Source: Cupriavidus sp. P-10
GTDB lineage: Bacteria > Pseudomonadota > Gammaproteobacteria > Burkholderiales > Burkholderiaceae
Length of the DNA stretch: 64,000 nt
NCBI RefSeq assembly: GCF_003402535.2
Contig: NZ_AP025171.1
Location: forward strand, 558,001-622,000
Reading direction: 5' to 3'
Position 1 is the stretch's first letter, and the number at the start of each line of letters is the position of its first letter. Below are positions 50,199-60,901 of this stretch, one piece after another. Both the position numbers and the translations under genes were made by a program. The notes under the pieces were generated by a model. It saw only the letters and a list, made by a program, of their open reading frames with translations, had not been told where the DNA came from and did no database searches.

Positions 50199-51434
50199 TC
50201 AAAGCCCCAGCACCAGCTTGGCGATGATATTGCGCTGGATCTCGTTCGATCCGCCATAGATCGACGCCTTGCGGTAGTTGAAATAGCGCGGCGCCAGCAC
50301 GGCCGCATAGTCCGGCCCCACGCGCGGCGGGGCCTCGCGGCCCTGGATACCGGCCCAGGTGTCCTGCACGAACGGCAGAGCCGCGGGACCGGCGGCCTCG
50401 ACCGCCAGCTCGCTGACCGCCTGCAACGTCTCCGTGCCGGTGAGCTTCAGCATGCTCGACGCCGCCCCGACCGACGTGCCCGATTCCACGCCCGAGAACA
50501 CGCGCAATTCCACCGCCTCGAGCGCGGCCGTACGCACATGCAGCGCCGCCAGCTTGCGCCGGAAGGCGGGGTCGTCGAGCAACCGTCCGCCATCGTCGGC
50601 GGCCTGCTCCGCGGCGATGTGCGCGACCTTGGCCAGCTGCTTGCGCAGCATCGGGCTGTAGGTTCCGCCGCGCTCGAACTCCAGCAGGTACTTGGCATAG
50701 GTCCAGCCCTTGCCTTCCTCGCCGATGCGGTTCTCCGCGGGCACGCGCACGTTCTCGAAGAAGACCTGGTTCACTTCCTGCTGCCCGGGCATGGGACCGT
50801 CCAGTGTAGGCAGCGGCGACACCGTGATGCCGGGCGCATGCATGTCCAGGAGCAGGAACGAGATGCCTTCCTGTCGCTTCGATTCTCGGCTGGTGCGCAC
50901 CAGGCAGAACATCCAGTCGGCCCATTGCGCATGCGTGGTCCAGATCTTGGAGCCGTTCAGGATGTAATGCTCGCCCTCGCTGTCGGTGCCATGGTCGGCG
51001 CGCAGCTGCAGCGAGGCGAGGTCGGAGCCTGAATTGGGCTCCGAATAACCCTGGCACCACCACACGTCCGAAGCCAGGATCGGCGGCAGGAAGCGCGCCT
51101 TCTGCGCGGACGTGCCGTATTTCATCAGCACCGGCGCCACCATCTTCAGGCCCATCGGCGACACCGGCGGGCAGCCCGCCGCGGCTAGTTCGGACTGGAA
51201 GATAAAGCGTTGCGTCGGCGTCCAGCCCGGGCCGCCGTATTCCTGCGGCCAGTTGGGCGCGGCCCAGCCGCGCGCATGCAGCGCCTTCTGCCAGCGCACC
51301 TGGCCGGCCTTGTCCAGGTAGCCGTTCTTGGACTGCGCCATCATCGCGCGCAGTTCGCCGTCATACGCCTGGGCGATCCAGGCGCGCACGTCTTCACGGA
51401 AATGCTGGTCTTGCGGGGAGAAATCGAGATGCAT
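50199..51434 (-). CDS. Acyl-CoA dehydrogenase, main subunit of a second tandem pair
   Basis: A protein of 411 residues. Motifs: APNWPQEYGGPGWTPTQRFI near residue 60, CQGYSEPNSGSDLASLQLRA for FAD and substrate, YILNGSKIWTTHAQWADWMF, VENVRVPAE-type FFENVRVPAENRIGEEGKGW, and the C-terminus ASIYGGSNEIQRNIIAKLVL. As in the first pair, Gly stands where the common Y-E-G Glu would be (IYGGSNEIQ). It lies 39 bp after its smaller partner, on the same strand. Length and pattern are like FadE subunits that work as heteromers on bulky acyl-CoAs; substrate unknown. Confidence 0.92.
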   Translation of the reverse strand: MHLDFSPQDQHFREDVRAWIAQAYDGELRAMMAQSKNGYLDKAGQVRWQKALHARGWAAPNWPQEYGGPGWTPTQRFIFQSELAAAGCPPVSPMGLKMVAPVLMKYGTSAQKARFLPPILASDVWWCQGYSEPNSGSDLASLQLRADHGTDSEGEHYILNGSKIWTTHAQWADWMFCLVRTSRESKRQEGISFLLLDMHAPGITVSPLPTLDGPMPGQQEVNQVFFENVRVPAENRIGEEGKGWTYAKYLLEFERGGTYSPMLRKQLAKVAHIAAEQAADDGGRLLDDPAFRRKLAALHVRTAALEAVELRVFSGVESGTSVGAASSMLKLTGTETLQAVSELAVEAAGPAALPFVQDTWAGIQGREAPPRVGPDYAAVLAPRYFNYRKASIYGGSNEIQRNIIAKLVLGL

Positions 51435-51473
51435 CGACGGGCCTCGCTGGGGTAGTCGTCAGGGATTTGCGAT

Positions 51474-52619
51474 TCAGGCGGCGGCGGGATAGAGCAGGTC
51501 GGCGTAGCGGCGCAGGTGATGCTCGGCCGAGCCGAACTGCAGGTCGATCGCGGTGACGCGCTTGAAATAGTGGCCGACGGCCAGCTCATCGGTGACGCCC
51601 ATGCCGCCGTGGATCTGCACCGCACCCTGGCCGACGAAGGCACCGGCCTGGCCGGCCTGGACCTTGGCCGCGCACGCCGCCTGCGCGAAGGCTGCCGGCG
51701 CGCCGCCGGCCTGCATCGCGGCGACCTGCGTCAGCGCCACGGATTGCTCCAGCTGCATATACATGTCGGCCATGCGGTGCTGCAGCACCTGGAATGTGCC
51801 GATCGGCACGCCGAACTGCTTGCGCTGGCGCGCGTAGTCGATGGTGTCGGCCAGCATGCGCGCCATCGCGCCGTTGGCTTCGGCGGCCAGTGCGACCATG
51901 GCGTGGTCGCACAGTCGATCGATCAGCGCGAAAGCCTCGCCTTCGGCGTCGATGCGCTGGCTGGCCGGCACCTGTACGTTGTCGAGCAGCACTTCGGCCG
52001 CGCGCAGGCCGTCGAAGGTCGGGTATTCGCGCAGTGTCACGCCCGGCGTGTCCCGTGCGACCCAGAACAGGCTGATGCCGTCCCGGTCGCGGCGCGCGCC
52101 GGCGGTGCGGGCGCTGACCACCAGGTGCGAAGCGAAGGGCGCGCCGACCACGGCATGCTTGTGCCCGCTCAGCTTGTAGCCGTTGCCCGCGCGCGTGGCG
52201 CTGGCCTGCACGTCATGCCGGCAATAGCGGCTGCTGGGTTCGGCATGCGCCCACGCGGCGGTGGCCTCGCCGCCGATGATGGCGGGCAGCCATTGCGCCG
52301 CCAGCTCCGGGCTGCCCTGCGCCAGGGCGCCGCCGCCCAGCACCACGGTGCCCAGGTACGGCTCCAGCACCAGGTGGCGGCCGATCTGTTCCATCACGAT
52401 CATGTGCTCGGCAGCGCCGCCGCCGAGCCCGCCGAGTGCCTCCGGAAAACCGGCGCCCAGGATGCCGAGGTCGCGCGCAAGGGCGCGCCAGCAATCGGGG
52501 CGCCAGCCCGCGGTGGACTGCACCGCGGCACGGCGCGCTTCAAACTCGTAATGGTCGGCCAGGTAACGCGCGAGCGTGTCGCGCAGCATCGATTGTTCTT
52601 CGCTGAACTTGAAATCCAC
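51474..52619 (-). CDS. Acyl-CoA dehydrogenase, partner subunit of the second pair
   Basis: A protein of 381 residues from GTG 52619 (VDFKFSEEQSMLRDTLARYL), with AAGGAG six bases upstream; the frame extends to 52736 without family character. Family motifs LGILGAGFPEALGGLGGGAA, YARQRKQFGVPIGTFQVLQH and VQIHGGMGVTDELAVGHYFK are clear. The FAD-loop motif is degenerate (HAEPSSRYCRHD instead of x-EP-x-x-GSD), and there is no catalytic Glu at the C-terminus. It therefore fits the beta subunit of a heteromeric enzyme. It is divergent from an acyl-CoA ligase gene, with two TCGTC-N6-GACGA sites in between. Confidence 0.9.
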   Translation of the reverse strand: MDFKFSEEQSMLRDTLARYLADHYEFEARRAAVQSTAGWRPDCWRALARDLGILGAGFPEALGGLGGGAAEHMIVMEQIGRHLVLEPYLGTVVLGGGALAQGSPELAAQWLPAIIGGEATAAWAHAEPSSRYCRHDVQASATRAGNGYKLSGHKHAVVGAPFASHLVVSARTAGARRDRDGISLFWVARDTPGVTLREYPTFDGLRAAEVLLDNVQVPASQRIDAEGEAFALIDRLCDHAMVALAAEANGAMARMLADTIDYARQRKQFGVPIGTFQVLQHRMADMYMQLEQSVALTQVAAMQAGGAPAAFAQAACAAKVQAGQAGAFVGQGAVQIHGGMGVTDELAVGHYFKRVTAIDLQFGSAEHHLRRYADLLYPAAA

Positions 52620-52701
52620 CTCGGCTCCTTCGGGAATGGGGGAAGGCGTGGTTGCGGTAGCCCTGCGACAGCATGATCCGGGCACGCTGCCGGGCGGCGC
52701 A

Positions 52702-52717
52702 TCGTCGCATCGGACGA
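52702..52717. promoter_or_regulatory. TCGTC-N6-GACGA operator-like palindrome (copy 2)
   Basis: TCGTCGCATCGGACGA, 82 bases upstream of the acyl-CoA dehydrogenase start at 52619. It is the minus-strand-proximal member of a twin with 52782-52797. Confidence 0.62.
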
Positions 52718-52781
52718 AGGTGCGCAGGCGCCGCACACGGTCGATTCATGCGGCGCCGCATCAAAATTCCGGTGCCGCGCT

Positions 52782-52797
52782 TCGTCGCTTCCGACGA
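52782..52797. promoter_or_regulatory. TCGTC-N6-GACGA operator-like palindrome (copy 3)
   Basis: TCGTCGCTTCCGACGA, 80 bases upstream of the acyl-CoA ligase start at 52878, the mirror-image position of copy 2 relative to the divergent genes. Confidence 0.62.
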
Positions 52798-52877
52798 TGG
52801 TTGAACCAGCAGGTCCTTCACAGAATGCGGGATCACCCATCCCAATCCAGCGAACCCCTGTCGAGGAGCCCAACGCC

Positions 52878-54425
52878 ATGCATCCGTCCATCCACGCGCA
52901 ACGCACGCCAGAGAAGCCGGCCGTCATCATGGGCAGCAGCGGCGCAGTCGTCACGTATCGCGAACTGGACGAGCGTTCGAACCAGGTGGCGCACCTGTTC
53001 TGCGCAATGGGCCTGCGCCCGGGCGACCGGGTGGCCTTCATGCTGGAAAACCATCCGCGCATGTTCGAGCTGTGCTGGGGCGCGCAACGCAGCGGCATCG
53101 TCTATATCTGCCTGAGCACCAGGCTGAACGCGTCCGACGCCGCCTACATCGTCAACGACAGTGCCGCGCAGGTGCTGGTGACCACGCATGCCCAGGCGGA
53201 GATCGCGGCCACGCTGGTGGCGCAGACGCCGGCGCTGAAGCGCCGGCTGATGCTCGACGGCACGGTGCCCGGCTACGAGGCTTATGAACCGGCATTGGCA
53301 AGCTGCCCTGCCACGCGCATCGCAGAGGAAGTGACCGGCGGCGACATGCTCTATTCCTCCGGCACCACGGGCCGGCCCAAGGGTGTGTACGCGCCGCCGG
53401 GCAGCCCCCGCATCGAGGATCCCACCACGCTGACCAGCCTGTGCCAGCGGCTCTACGGCTTCGATGCCGAGACCCGCTACCTGTCGCCGGCGCCGCTGTA
53501 CCATGCCGCGCCGCTGCGCTACAACATGTCGGTGCAGGCGCTGGGAGGCACCGCGGTGGTGATGGAACATTTCGACGCGGAGCAGTACCTGCAGCTGGTG
53601 CAGCAGCACCGCATCACGCATACGCAGCTGGTGCCGACGATGTTCTCGCGCATGCTCAAGCTGCCCGAGGCGCAGCGCCAGGCCTATGACGTGTCGTCGC
53701 TGCGCGTGGCGATCCATGCCGCCGCGCCGTGCCCGGTGCAGGTCAAGGAGGCGATGATCGCCTGGTGGGGGCCGGTGATCTGGGAATACTACGCCGGCAC
53801 CGAAGGCAACGGCGTGACCGTGGTCAGCACGCAGGAATGGCTGGAGCGCAAGGGCACCGTGGGCCGGGCCATGGTCGGCAAGCTGCGCATCTGCGGGCCC
53901 GACGGCGAATTGCAGCCTCCGGGCGAGCCGGGCACGATCTATTTTGCCGAAGGCCGTGCCTTCGAATACCACAACGACCCGGCCAAGACGGCCGAATCGC
54001 GCCATCCCCGGCATCCGGACTGGAGCACCATCGGCGACGTCGGCTATGCCGATGCGGACGGCTACCTGTTCCTGACCGATCGCAAGGCCAACATGATCAT
54101 CTCGGGCGGCGTCAACATCTATCCGCAGGAGGCCGAGAACCTGCTGATGACGCACCCCAAGGTGCTGGACGTGGCGGTGATCGGCGTGCCCAACGAGGAT
54201 TTCGGCGAAGAGGTCAAGGCCGTGGTGCAGCCGGCCGACATGGCGCAGGCCGGGCCGGAACTGGCGGCCGAGCTGATTGCGTTCTGCCGCGCCAACCTGT
54301 CCACCATCAAATGCCCGCGCTCGGTCGACTTCGAGTCCGAGCTGCCACGCCTGCCGACCGGCAAGCTGCTCAAGCGGCTGCTGCGCGACCGTTACTGGAC
54401 CGGCCACGGCAACAAGCTGGTGTGA
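52878..54425 (+). CDS. Acyl-CoA synthetase (AMP-forming ligase)
   Basis: A protein of 515 residues from ATG 52878, with GAGGAG ten bases upstream. Adenylate-forming motifs: MLYSSGTTGRPKGVYAPPGS (phosphate loop), WEYYAGTEGNGVT, IGDVGYADADGYLFLTDRKA, NMIISGGVNIYPQEAENLLM and the C-terminal Lys in LPTGKLLKRLLRDRYW. It differs from FadD by the YYAGTEG motif, as in FadD17/DltA-like or bile-acid-type ligases. It makes the CoA ester that the dehydrogenase pair on the other strand can oxidise. The substrate is not predictable. A MalT-type regulator follows 214 bp later. Confidence 0.92.
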   Translation: MHPSIHAQRTPEKPAVIMGSSGAVVTYRELDERSNQVAHLFCAMGLRPGDRVAFMLENHPRMFELCWGAQRSGIVYICLSTRLNASDAAYIVNDSAAQVLVTTHAQAEIAATLVAQTPALKRRLMLDGTVPGYEAYEPALASCPATRIAEEVTGGDMLYSSGTTGRPKGVYAPPGSPRIEDPTTLTSLCQRLYGFDAETRYLSPAPLYHAAPLRYNMSVQALGGTAVVMEHFDAEQYLQLVQQHRITHTQLVPTMFSRMLKLPEAQRQAYDVSSLRVAIHAAAPCPVQVKEAMIAWWGPVIWEYYAGTEGNGVTVVSTQEWLERKGTVGRAMVGKLRICGPDGELQPPGEPGTIYFAEGRAFEYHNDPAKTAESRHPRHPDWSTIGDVGYADADGYLFLTDRKANMIISGGVNIYPQEAENLLMTHPKVLDVAVIGVPNEDFGEEVKAVVQPADMAQAGPELAAELIAFCRANLSTIKCPRSVDFESELPRLPTGKLLKRLLRDRYWTGHGNKLV

Positions 54426-54639
54426 CGGCTGCGCTGGCCCCCGGCCGGCGGGCCCTTAATCCAGCCGGAAGGCCGCCTGAAGAGACCCTGAACCCTCGGC
54501 GGCGCGCGTCCGCTTGCGTTTACGCCATAATTCCGTGTTCCATCACAGTCACGCCGGCCCGCCTGCGCCGCAGTGCGGGCGGGCGCATCGCTTCGCATTG
54601 CCGCTCCGCCGGTGCTGCGCGGAAGACGACAAAAGGCCA

Positions 54640-57420
54640 ATGGCAAGTATCGAGGAGACCGGGCGGCGCATGCCGTCTGCCACCGGCGCCGGCGCCGCAG
54701 CGCTGGCCGCCAAGCTGCGTCCGCCGCTGCTGACGCCGTTCCAGGTCGAGCGCACGGCGATCTGCGACACCGTGTGCGCCGCGGACTTCGTCAAGCTCGT
54801 GCTGGTGCGCGCGCCCGCGGGCTTTGGCAAGACCACCGCCATGCTGCAGTGCCGTGCGCGCCTGGAAGCCGCCGGCGGGCGTACCGCCTGGCTCACGCTT
54901 GACCGCTCCGACAACGATGCCACGCGCTTCCTCGGCTCGATCGAGGCCGCCATCGCGCAGGCACTCGGCGCCGCCGCCCAGCCGCCCCGCTCGGGGCTGG
55001 TGCAGGATCCCGGCGAGCAGGCGCTGGCGCTGATCGACCGGCTGGCCAGCCACAGCGGCGCCTTCACGCTGTTCCTCGACGATTTCGAATCGATCCAGAA
55101 CGCCGCCGTCAGCGGCCTGGTGTGGCAGATGGTCGAAAGCCTGCCACCGGGCTGCCGTGTCGTGATCGGCACGCGCTGGGTGCCGGAGAGCGGCCTGGGA
55201 CGGCTGCGCGCGCGTGGCGAGCTGCTCGAGATCGAGCCGGCGCAACTGCGCTTCAGCGCCAGCGAGACCGAATCCTTCTTGCGCCATGCGCGCGGGCTCA
55301 AGCTGCAGCCGTCCGCCATCAGCGCGTTGCACCGGCGTACCGAAGGCTGGGCCACGGCGCTGTGGCTGGCCTCGGTGGCAATGGAGCGGCGCAGCCAGCC
55401 CGAGGGCTTCATCGCCGGCTTTTCCGGCTCCAACGCTGCGATTGCAGACTACCTGGTCGAAGATGTCTTCCTGCACCTGCCCGAGGCGGTGCGGGATTTC
55501 CTGTTGCGGACCTCGATCCTGGACCAGCTCTGCGGCCCGCTGTGCGACGCGGTCTGCCAGGCCACTCCGCCATCCGCCGGTGGCGCCGGCAGCAGCGACG
55601 AGATCCTGGCCTGGCTGGAGCGCGCCAACCTGTTCCTGCTGCCGCTGGAGAGCGAACGCTACGGCGAGCGCGGCACCGGCGCGGCGCCGGAGCAGTGGTA
55701 CCGCTATCACAGCCTGTTTTCCGGCTTCCTGCGCGGCCAGCTGGCGCAGTCGATGCCGGAGGCCGTGCCCCAATTGCACCTCGCCGCCTCGCGCTGGTAT
55801 GAAGCGCAGGGCCGCCCGGTGCCCGCCATCGAGCACGCGCTCGCGGCCGGCGCGCTGGGCCACGCCCTGGAATTGCTGGACGGCGCCGTCGACGACCTGC
55901 TGGGGCAGGGCCGCATGCGGCTGCTGACGCGCTGGCTGGAGGCGGTGCCGGCGGAGGAGCTCGCGCGCTGGCCGAAGCTGCAGATCGCGCATGCGTGGGC
56001 GGTGTCGTTCACGCGCGGCCCGGCCGACGCGATCGCGCTGCTGCAGGCGATCCCGACCGAGGGTGCGGCCGGCGACCTGCTCGCGCATATCCGCGCGCTG
56101 CGCCACGTGCTGCTCAACATGATGGACCGCTTCGACGACGCCCGAGCCTTCGCCCGCAACGAAGTCCCGCCGCTGCCGATGGGCTACGCTTTCCCGGACG
56201 CGATCCTGGGCACGTCCATGGCGCGGCTGGCCGCAGTCATCGGCGACTATCCCGAGGCGCGCCGGCTGCTGCAGATCGCGCGCCAGGCGGTGCGTGGCTC
56301 GGACAGCAACTTCAACAAGATCTTCTCGGAATCGGTGGAGGGCCTGATCGACCTGCGCCAGGGCCGGTTGCAGCAGGCGCTGGCGCGCTTCCGCATCGCC
56401 GCGCGCACGATGCTGCCGAACCGCTTCGGCCCGACCAACGGCAATGCCATGGCCGGCATCCTGCTCGCCGAAGGGCTGTACGAGAGCGGCGATACCGAAC
56501 GCGCCAGCCGGCTGCTTACCGTGTATTTGCCGCTGTCGCGCGACCTCGGCCTGCCGGACCAGATCATCACCGGCCACACGGTGCTGGCCCGCATCGCCTT
56601 CGAGCGGGGCGAAGCCGACCAGGCGCACGAATGGCTGGCGCAGCTGGAGGCGCTCGGCCACCACCGCGGGCTGACCCGGCTGGTGATGGCGGCAATGCTG
56701 GAGCGCGCGCGGCTGGCACTGCGCCAGGGCAATGTGCACGCCGCGCAAGAGGCGATCGAGCGAGCCGCCGATCCGGCGCTGTGGCGCACGCGTCCGGGCG
56801 TCAGCTCGTTTGCCAGCGACGTCGAGGACATCTTTGTCGGAAGGCTGCGGCTGGATGTACACGCCCGCCCCGGGGCACAGGTGCGCGAGGCGATCGAGCG
56901 CGAACTGGCGGCCGCGACCAGCAACCAGCTGATGCGCCGCGCGCTCAAGCTGCGCATCCTGCTGGCGCACGCGTGCCAGCGCAACGGCGACGGCGCGCAT
57001 GCCCTCGTGGTGATGGGGGAGGCGTTGCGCTTCGGCGCGGCCGAGGGCTTTGTGAGGATTTTTGCCGACGAAGGCGACGACGTGCGCCGGCTGGTGGCCG
57101 ATGCCTGCGCTCGCCAGGGCGCCAGCCTGCCATCCGCCTACGTGGGAAAACTGCTGCAGGCATGCGGCCAGCAAGCCGGTGACACGCCGGCCGGCGCGAC
57201 CGGACGGCCCGCACCGCCGGCACTGGTGGAGCCGCTGACGCCCAAGGAGCAGAAGGTGCTGCAACTGCTGGCCGAGGGCTTTTCCAACGTCGCCATGGCC
57301 GAGCGCCTGTTCGTGTCCGAGACCACGGTGCGCACGCACCTGCGCAATATCAGCGCCAAGCTGCACGCCAGCAACCGCACCCAGGCAGTGGCGATCGCGC
57401 GGCAGCTGGGCCTGCTCTGA
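54640..57420 (+). CDS. LuxR-family ATP-binding regulator (LAL/MalT type)
   Basis: A protein of 926 residues from ATG 54640 (AAAAGG 3 bases upstream; ATG 54670 is an alternative with GAGGAG farther away). The Walker A motif APAGFGKTT is at 58-66, FTLFLDDFES supplies the Walker B Asp pair, and RTEGWATALWLASVAMERRS is the MalT winged-helix region. A TPR-like helical region follows (residues 400-830). The C-terminal LuxR helix-turn-helix is LTPKEQKVLQLLAEGFSNVA then MAERLFVSETTVRTHLRNIS. MalT-type proteins are ATP-dependent, ligand-activated transcription activators. It follows an acyl-CoA ligase gene and is a good candidate for control of this acyl-CoA island. Confidence 0.92.
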   Translation: MASIEETGRRMPSATGAGAAALAAKLRPPLLTPFQVERTAICDTVCAADFVKLVLVRAPAGFGKTTAMLQCRARLEAAGGRTAWLTLDRSDNDATRFLGSIEAAIAQALGAAAQPPRSGLVQDPGEQALALIDRLASHSGAFTLFLDDFESIQNAAVSGLVWQMVESLPPGCRVVIGTRWVPESGLGRLRARGELLEIEPAQLRFSASETESFLRHARGLKLQPSAISALHRRTEGWATALWLASVAMERRSQPEGFIAGFSGSNAAIADYLVEDVFLHLPEAVRDFLLRTSILDQLCGPLCDAVCQATPPSAGGAGSSDEILAWLERANLFLLPLESERYGERGTGAAPEQWYRYHSLFSGFLRGQLAQSMPEAVPQLHLAASRWYEAQGRPVPAIEHALAAGALGHALELLDGAVDDLLGQGRMRLLTRWLEAVPAEELARWPKLQIAHAWAVSFTRGPADAIALLQAIPTEGAAGDLLAHIRALRHVLLNMMDRFDDARAFARNEVPPLPMGYAFPDAILGTSMARLAAVIGDYPEARRLLQIARQAVRGSDSNFNKIFSESVEGLIDLRQGRLQQALARFRIAARTMLPNRFGPTNGNAMAGILLAEGLYESGDTERASRLLTVYLPLSRDLGLPDQIITGHTVLARIAFERGEADQAHEWLAQLEALGHHRGLTRLVMAAMLERARLALRQGNVHAAQEAIERAADPALWRTRPGVSSFASDVEDIFVGRLRLDVHARPGAQVREAIERELAAATSNQLMRRALKLRILLAHACQRNGDGAHALVVMGEALRFGAAEGFVRIFADEGDDVRRLVADACARQGASLPSAYVGKLLQACGQQAGDTPAGATGRPAPPALVEPLTPKEQKVLQLLAEGFSNVAMAERLFVSETTVRTHLRNISAKLHASNRTQAVAIARQLGLL

Positions 57421-57424
57421 GTCG

Positions 57425-57454
57425 GGCGCCGCGCGCGTGACTGCGCGCGGCGCC
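57425..57454. terminator. GC-only hairpin between convergent genes
   Basis: GGCGCCGCGCGC (57425-57436) and GCGCGCGGCGCC (57443-57454) pair perfectly around GTGACT. It follows the LAL regulator stop by 4 bases and faces the convergent nitroreductase gene. No T tract is present. Confidence 0.5.
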
Positions 57455-57471
57455 TGGGCCCGGATGCCGAC

Positions 57472-58143
57472 TCAAATGCCGATGAACTCGGCGAACTCCG
57501 TCAGCGGCGCACGCGCCGCGCGCAACTGGTTGGCCGGCGCCTCGGGATCCTCGTAGCCGATCGCCATGCCGGTGAACAGCATGCGCTCGGCAGGCAGTTG
57601 CAGGAAGCTGCCGATGGTCTCCGGATACATCGCCCAGCATTCCTGCGCGCAGCTGTCGAGCCCTTCTTCGCGCAGCAGCAGCATCACGGTCTGCAGGTAC
57701 ATGCCAAGGTCCGACCACTGCGGCGGGCCCATGCGCCGGTCCACGGTGCAGAACAGCGCCAGCGGCGCGCCGAAGAAGGTGAAGTTGTTGGCGAACTGCG
57801 CCAGCCGCCGCGCCTTGTCTTCGCGCGGGATGCCGAGGTAGTGGTAGAGCGCCTCGCCCACCTCGAAGCGCCGGTCGCGGTAGGGCGCAACCAGCTCGGG
57901 CGGGTAGACGTGGTATTCGCGGTCTTCGCCCTTGGGCGTGTGCGCGATGCGCTCGCGCATGATGCCGCGCAGGCGCTCCAGCGCCTCGCCGCCGATCACG
58001 TGGACATGCCACGGCTGCAGGTTGCCGCCCGACGGCGCGCGCGCCGCGGCATCGAGCACGCGGCGGATGGTGTCGGCTGGCACGGGCTTGTCCAGGAAGC
58101 CGCGTACGGACTTGCGGCTGGCGACGGCTTGACTGACTTTCAT
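57472..58143 (-). CDS. Nitroreductase-family flavoprotein
   Basis: A protein of 223 residues from ATG 58143 (MKVSQAVASRKSVRGFLDKP), with GGAGTCAGC as ribosome site. Nitroreductase features: SRKSVRGF for the FMN phosphate, AARAPSGGNLQPWHVHVIGG, LGMYLQTVMLLLREEGLDSC and the C-terminal FTGMAIGYEDPEAPANQLRA. It reduces nitro groups, quinones or enone-like double bonds with NAD(P)H. It lies 53 bp downstream of an enoyl-CoA hydratase gene on the same strand, so a reductive step in acyl-CoA breakdown is possible. Confidence 0.9.
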   Translation of the reverse strand: MKVSQAVASRKSVRGFLDKPVPADTIRRVLDAAARAPSGGNLQPWHVHVIGGEALERLRGIMRERIAHTPKGEDREYHVYPPELVAPYRDRRFEVGEALYHYLGIPREDKARRLAQFANNFTFFGAPLALFCTVDRRMGPPQWSDLGMYLQTVMLLLREEGLDSCAQECWAMYPETIGSFLQLPAERMLFTGMAIGYEDPEAPANQLRAARAPLTEFAEFIGI

Positions 58144-58196
58144 GCTGACTCCGGAAGGGTACGGTGGGGGCGCTGGCTTCAGGCGCTTCAGGTGCT

Positions 58197-60246
<2,050 letters not shown>

Positions 60247-60250
60247 CGCC

Positions 60251-60712
60251 ATGGCCGAAGCCGGAATCGAGGCGGCAATGCCGCAAGCGGCCGACAGCAC
60301 CGGTGGCATGGCCGTGCCCGAGGGCTTCGTGCCGCTGCCGCAACCGGGCGGCTACATGGCCAACTTCGGCCAGCTCTACCTGAACCGCGAACGCCGCACG
60401 CTGGCGGTGCGCATCGACGAGAGCCATCTCAACAACCTGGGCATCCCGCACGGCGGCATGCTGGCGACGCTGGCCGATACCGCCATCGGCATGATGATGT
60501 CGCTGGAGACCGGCCGCGAGAAGAGCGCGGTCACCGTCAACCTGAGCCTGGACTTCCTGGACTCCGCGCGGCTGGGCGACTGGGTCGAGGCGCGCGTGGA
60601 GTTCGACAAGCTCGGCTCGCGGCTGCGCTACGGCACTTGCCGGCTGGTCAGCGGCGAGCGCTGCCTGCTGCGCGCCACCGCGATCTTCGCGGTGCTCGGC
60701 CCGCGCAGCTGA
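60251..60712 (+). CDS. PaaI-type hotdog-fold thioesterase
   Basis: A protein of 153 residues from ATG 60251, 4 bp after the previous stop; no strong ribosome site, so coupled translation is likely. The hotdog signature HLNNLGIPHGGMLATLADTA contains the conserved H-G-G, and TVNLSLDFLDSARLGDWVEA follows. It hydrolyses acyl-CoA or aryl-CoA esters, perhaps to recycle CoA. An 11-bp tandem repeat lies just after the stop. Confidence 0.9.
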   Translation: MAEAGIEAAMPQAADSTGGMAVPEGFVPLPQPGGYMANFGQLYLNRERRTLAVRIDESHLNNLGIPHGGMLATLADTAIGMMMSLETGREKSAVTVNLSLDFLDSARLGDWVEARVEFDKLGSRLRYGTCRLVSGERCLLRATAIFAVLGPRS

Positions 60713-60717
60713 CACCG

Positions 60718-60757
60718 CCCTGAGTTCGCCCTGAGTTCGCCCTGAGTTCGCCCTGAG
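60718..60757 (+). repeat. 11-bp tandem repeat CCCTGAGTTCG, 3.6 copies
   Basis: Units at 60718-60728, 60729-60739 and 60740-60750, then a partial CCCTGAG at 60751-60757. It lies between the thioesterase stop and the operator-like palindrome at 60772, in the leader of the thiolase gene. Confidence 0.85.
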
Positions 60758-60771
60758 GCGGCCGGCTAACT

Positions 60772-60787
60772 TCGTCGCTTCCGACGA
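60772..60787. promoter_or_regulatory. TCGTC-N6-GACGA operator-like palindrome (copy 5)
   Basis: TCGTCGCTTCCGACGA, identical to copies 3 and 4, 114 bases upstream of the thiolase start. It implies that the thiolase has its own promoter besides any read-through from upstream. Confidence 0.62.
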
Positions 60788-60901
60788 CGCTGGCCGGCCG
60801 GCCCGGGACAACAATACGGGCCAACCCTGCCGGCAGTCGCCGGCACCCCGCATCAAGCACCGGCCGGTCGCGGGGCGGCTGGCACCGAACAAGGAGATCA
60901 C

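Noticed and set aside
54520..57366. A 948-residue open frame on the minus strand
   Set aside because: It is antisense to the MalT-type regulator; the composition is His/Arg/Gln-rich, typical of GC-rich shadow frames.
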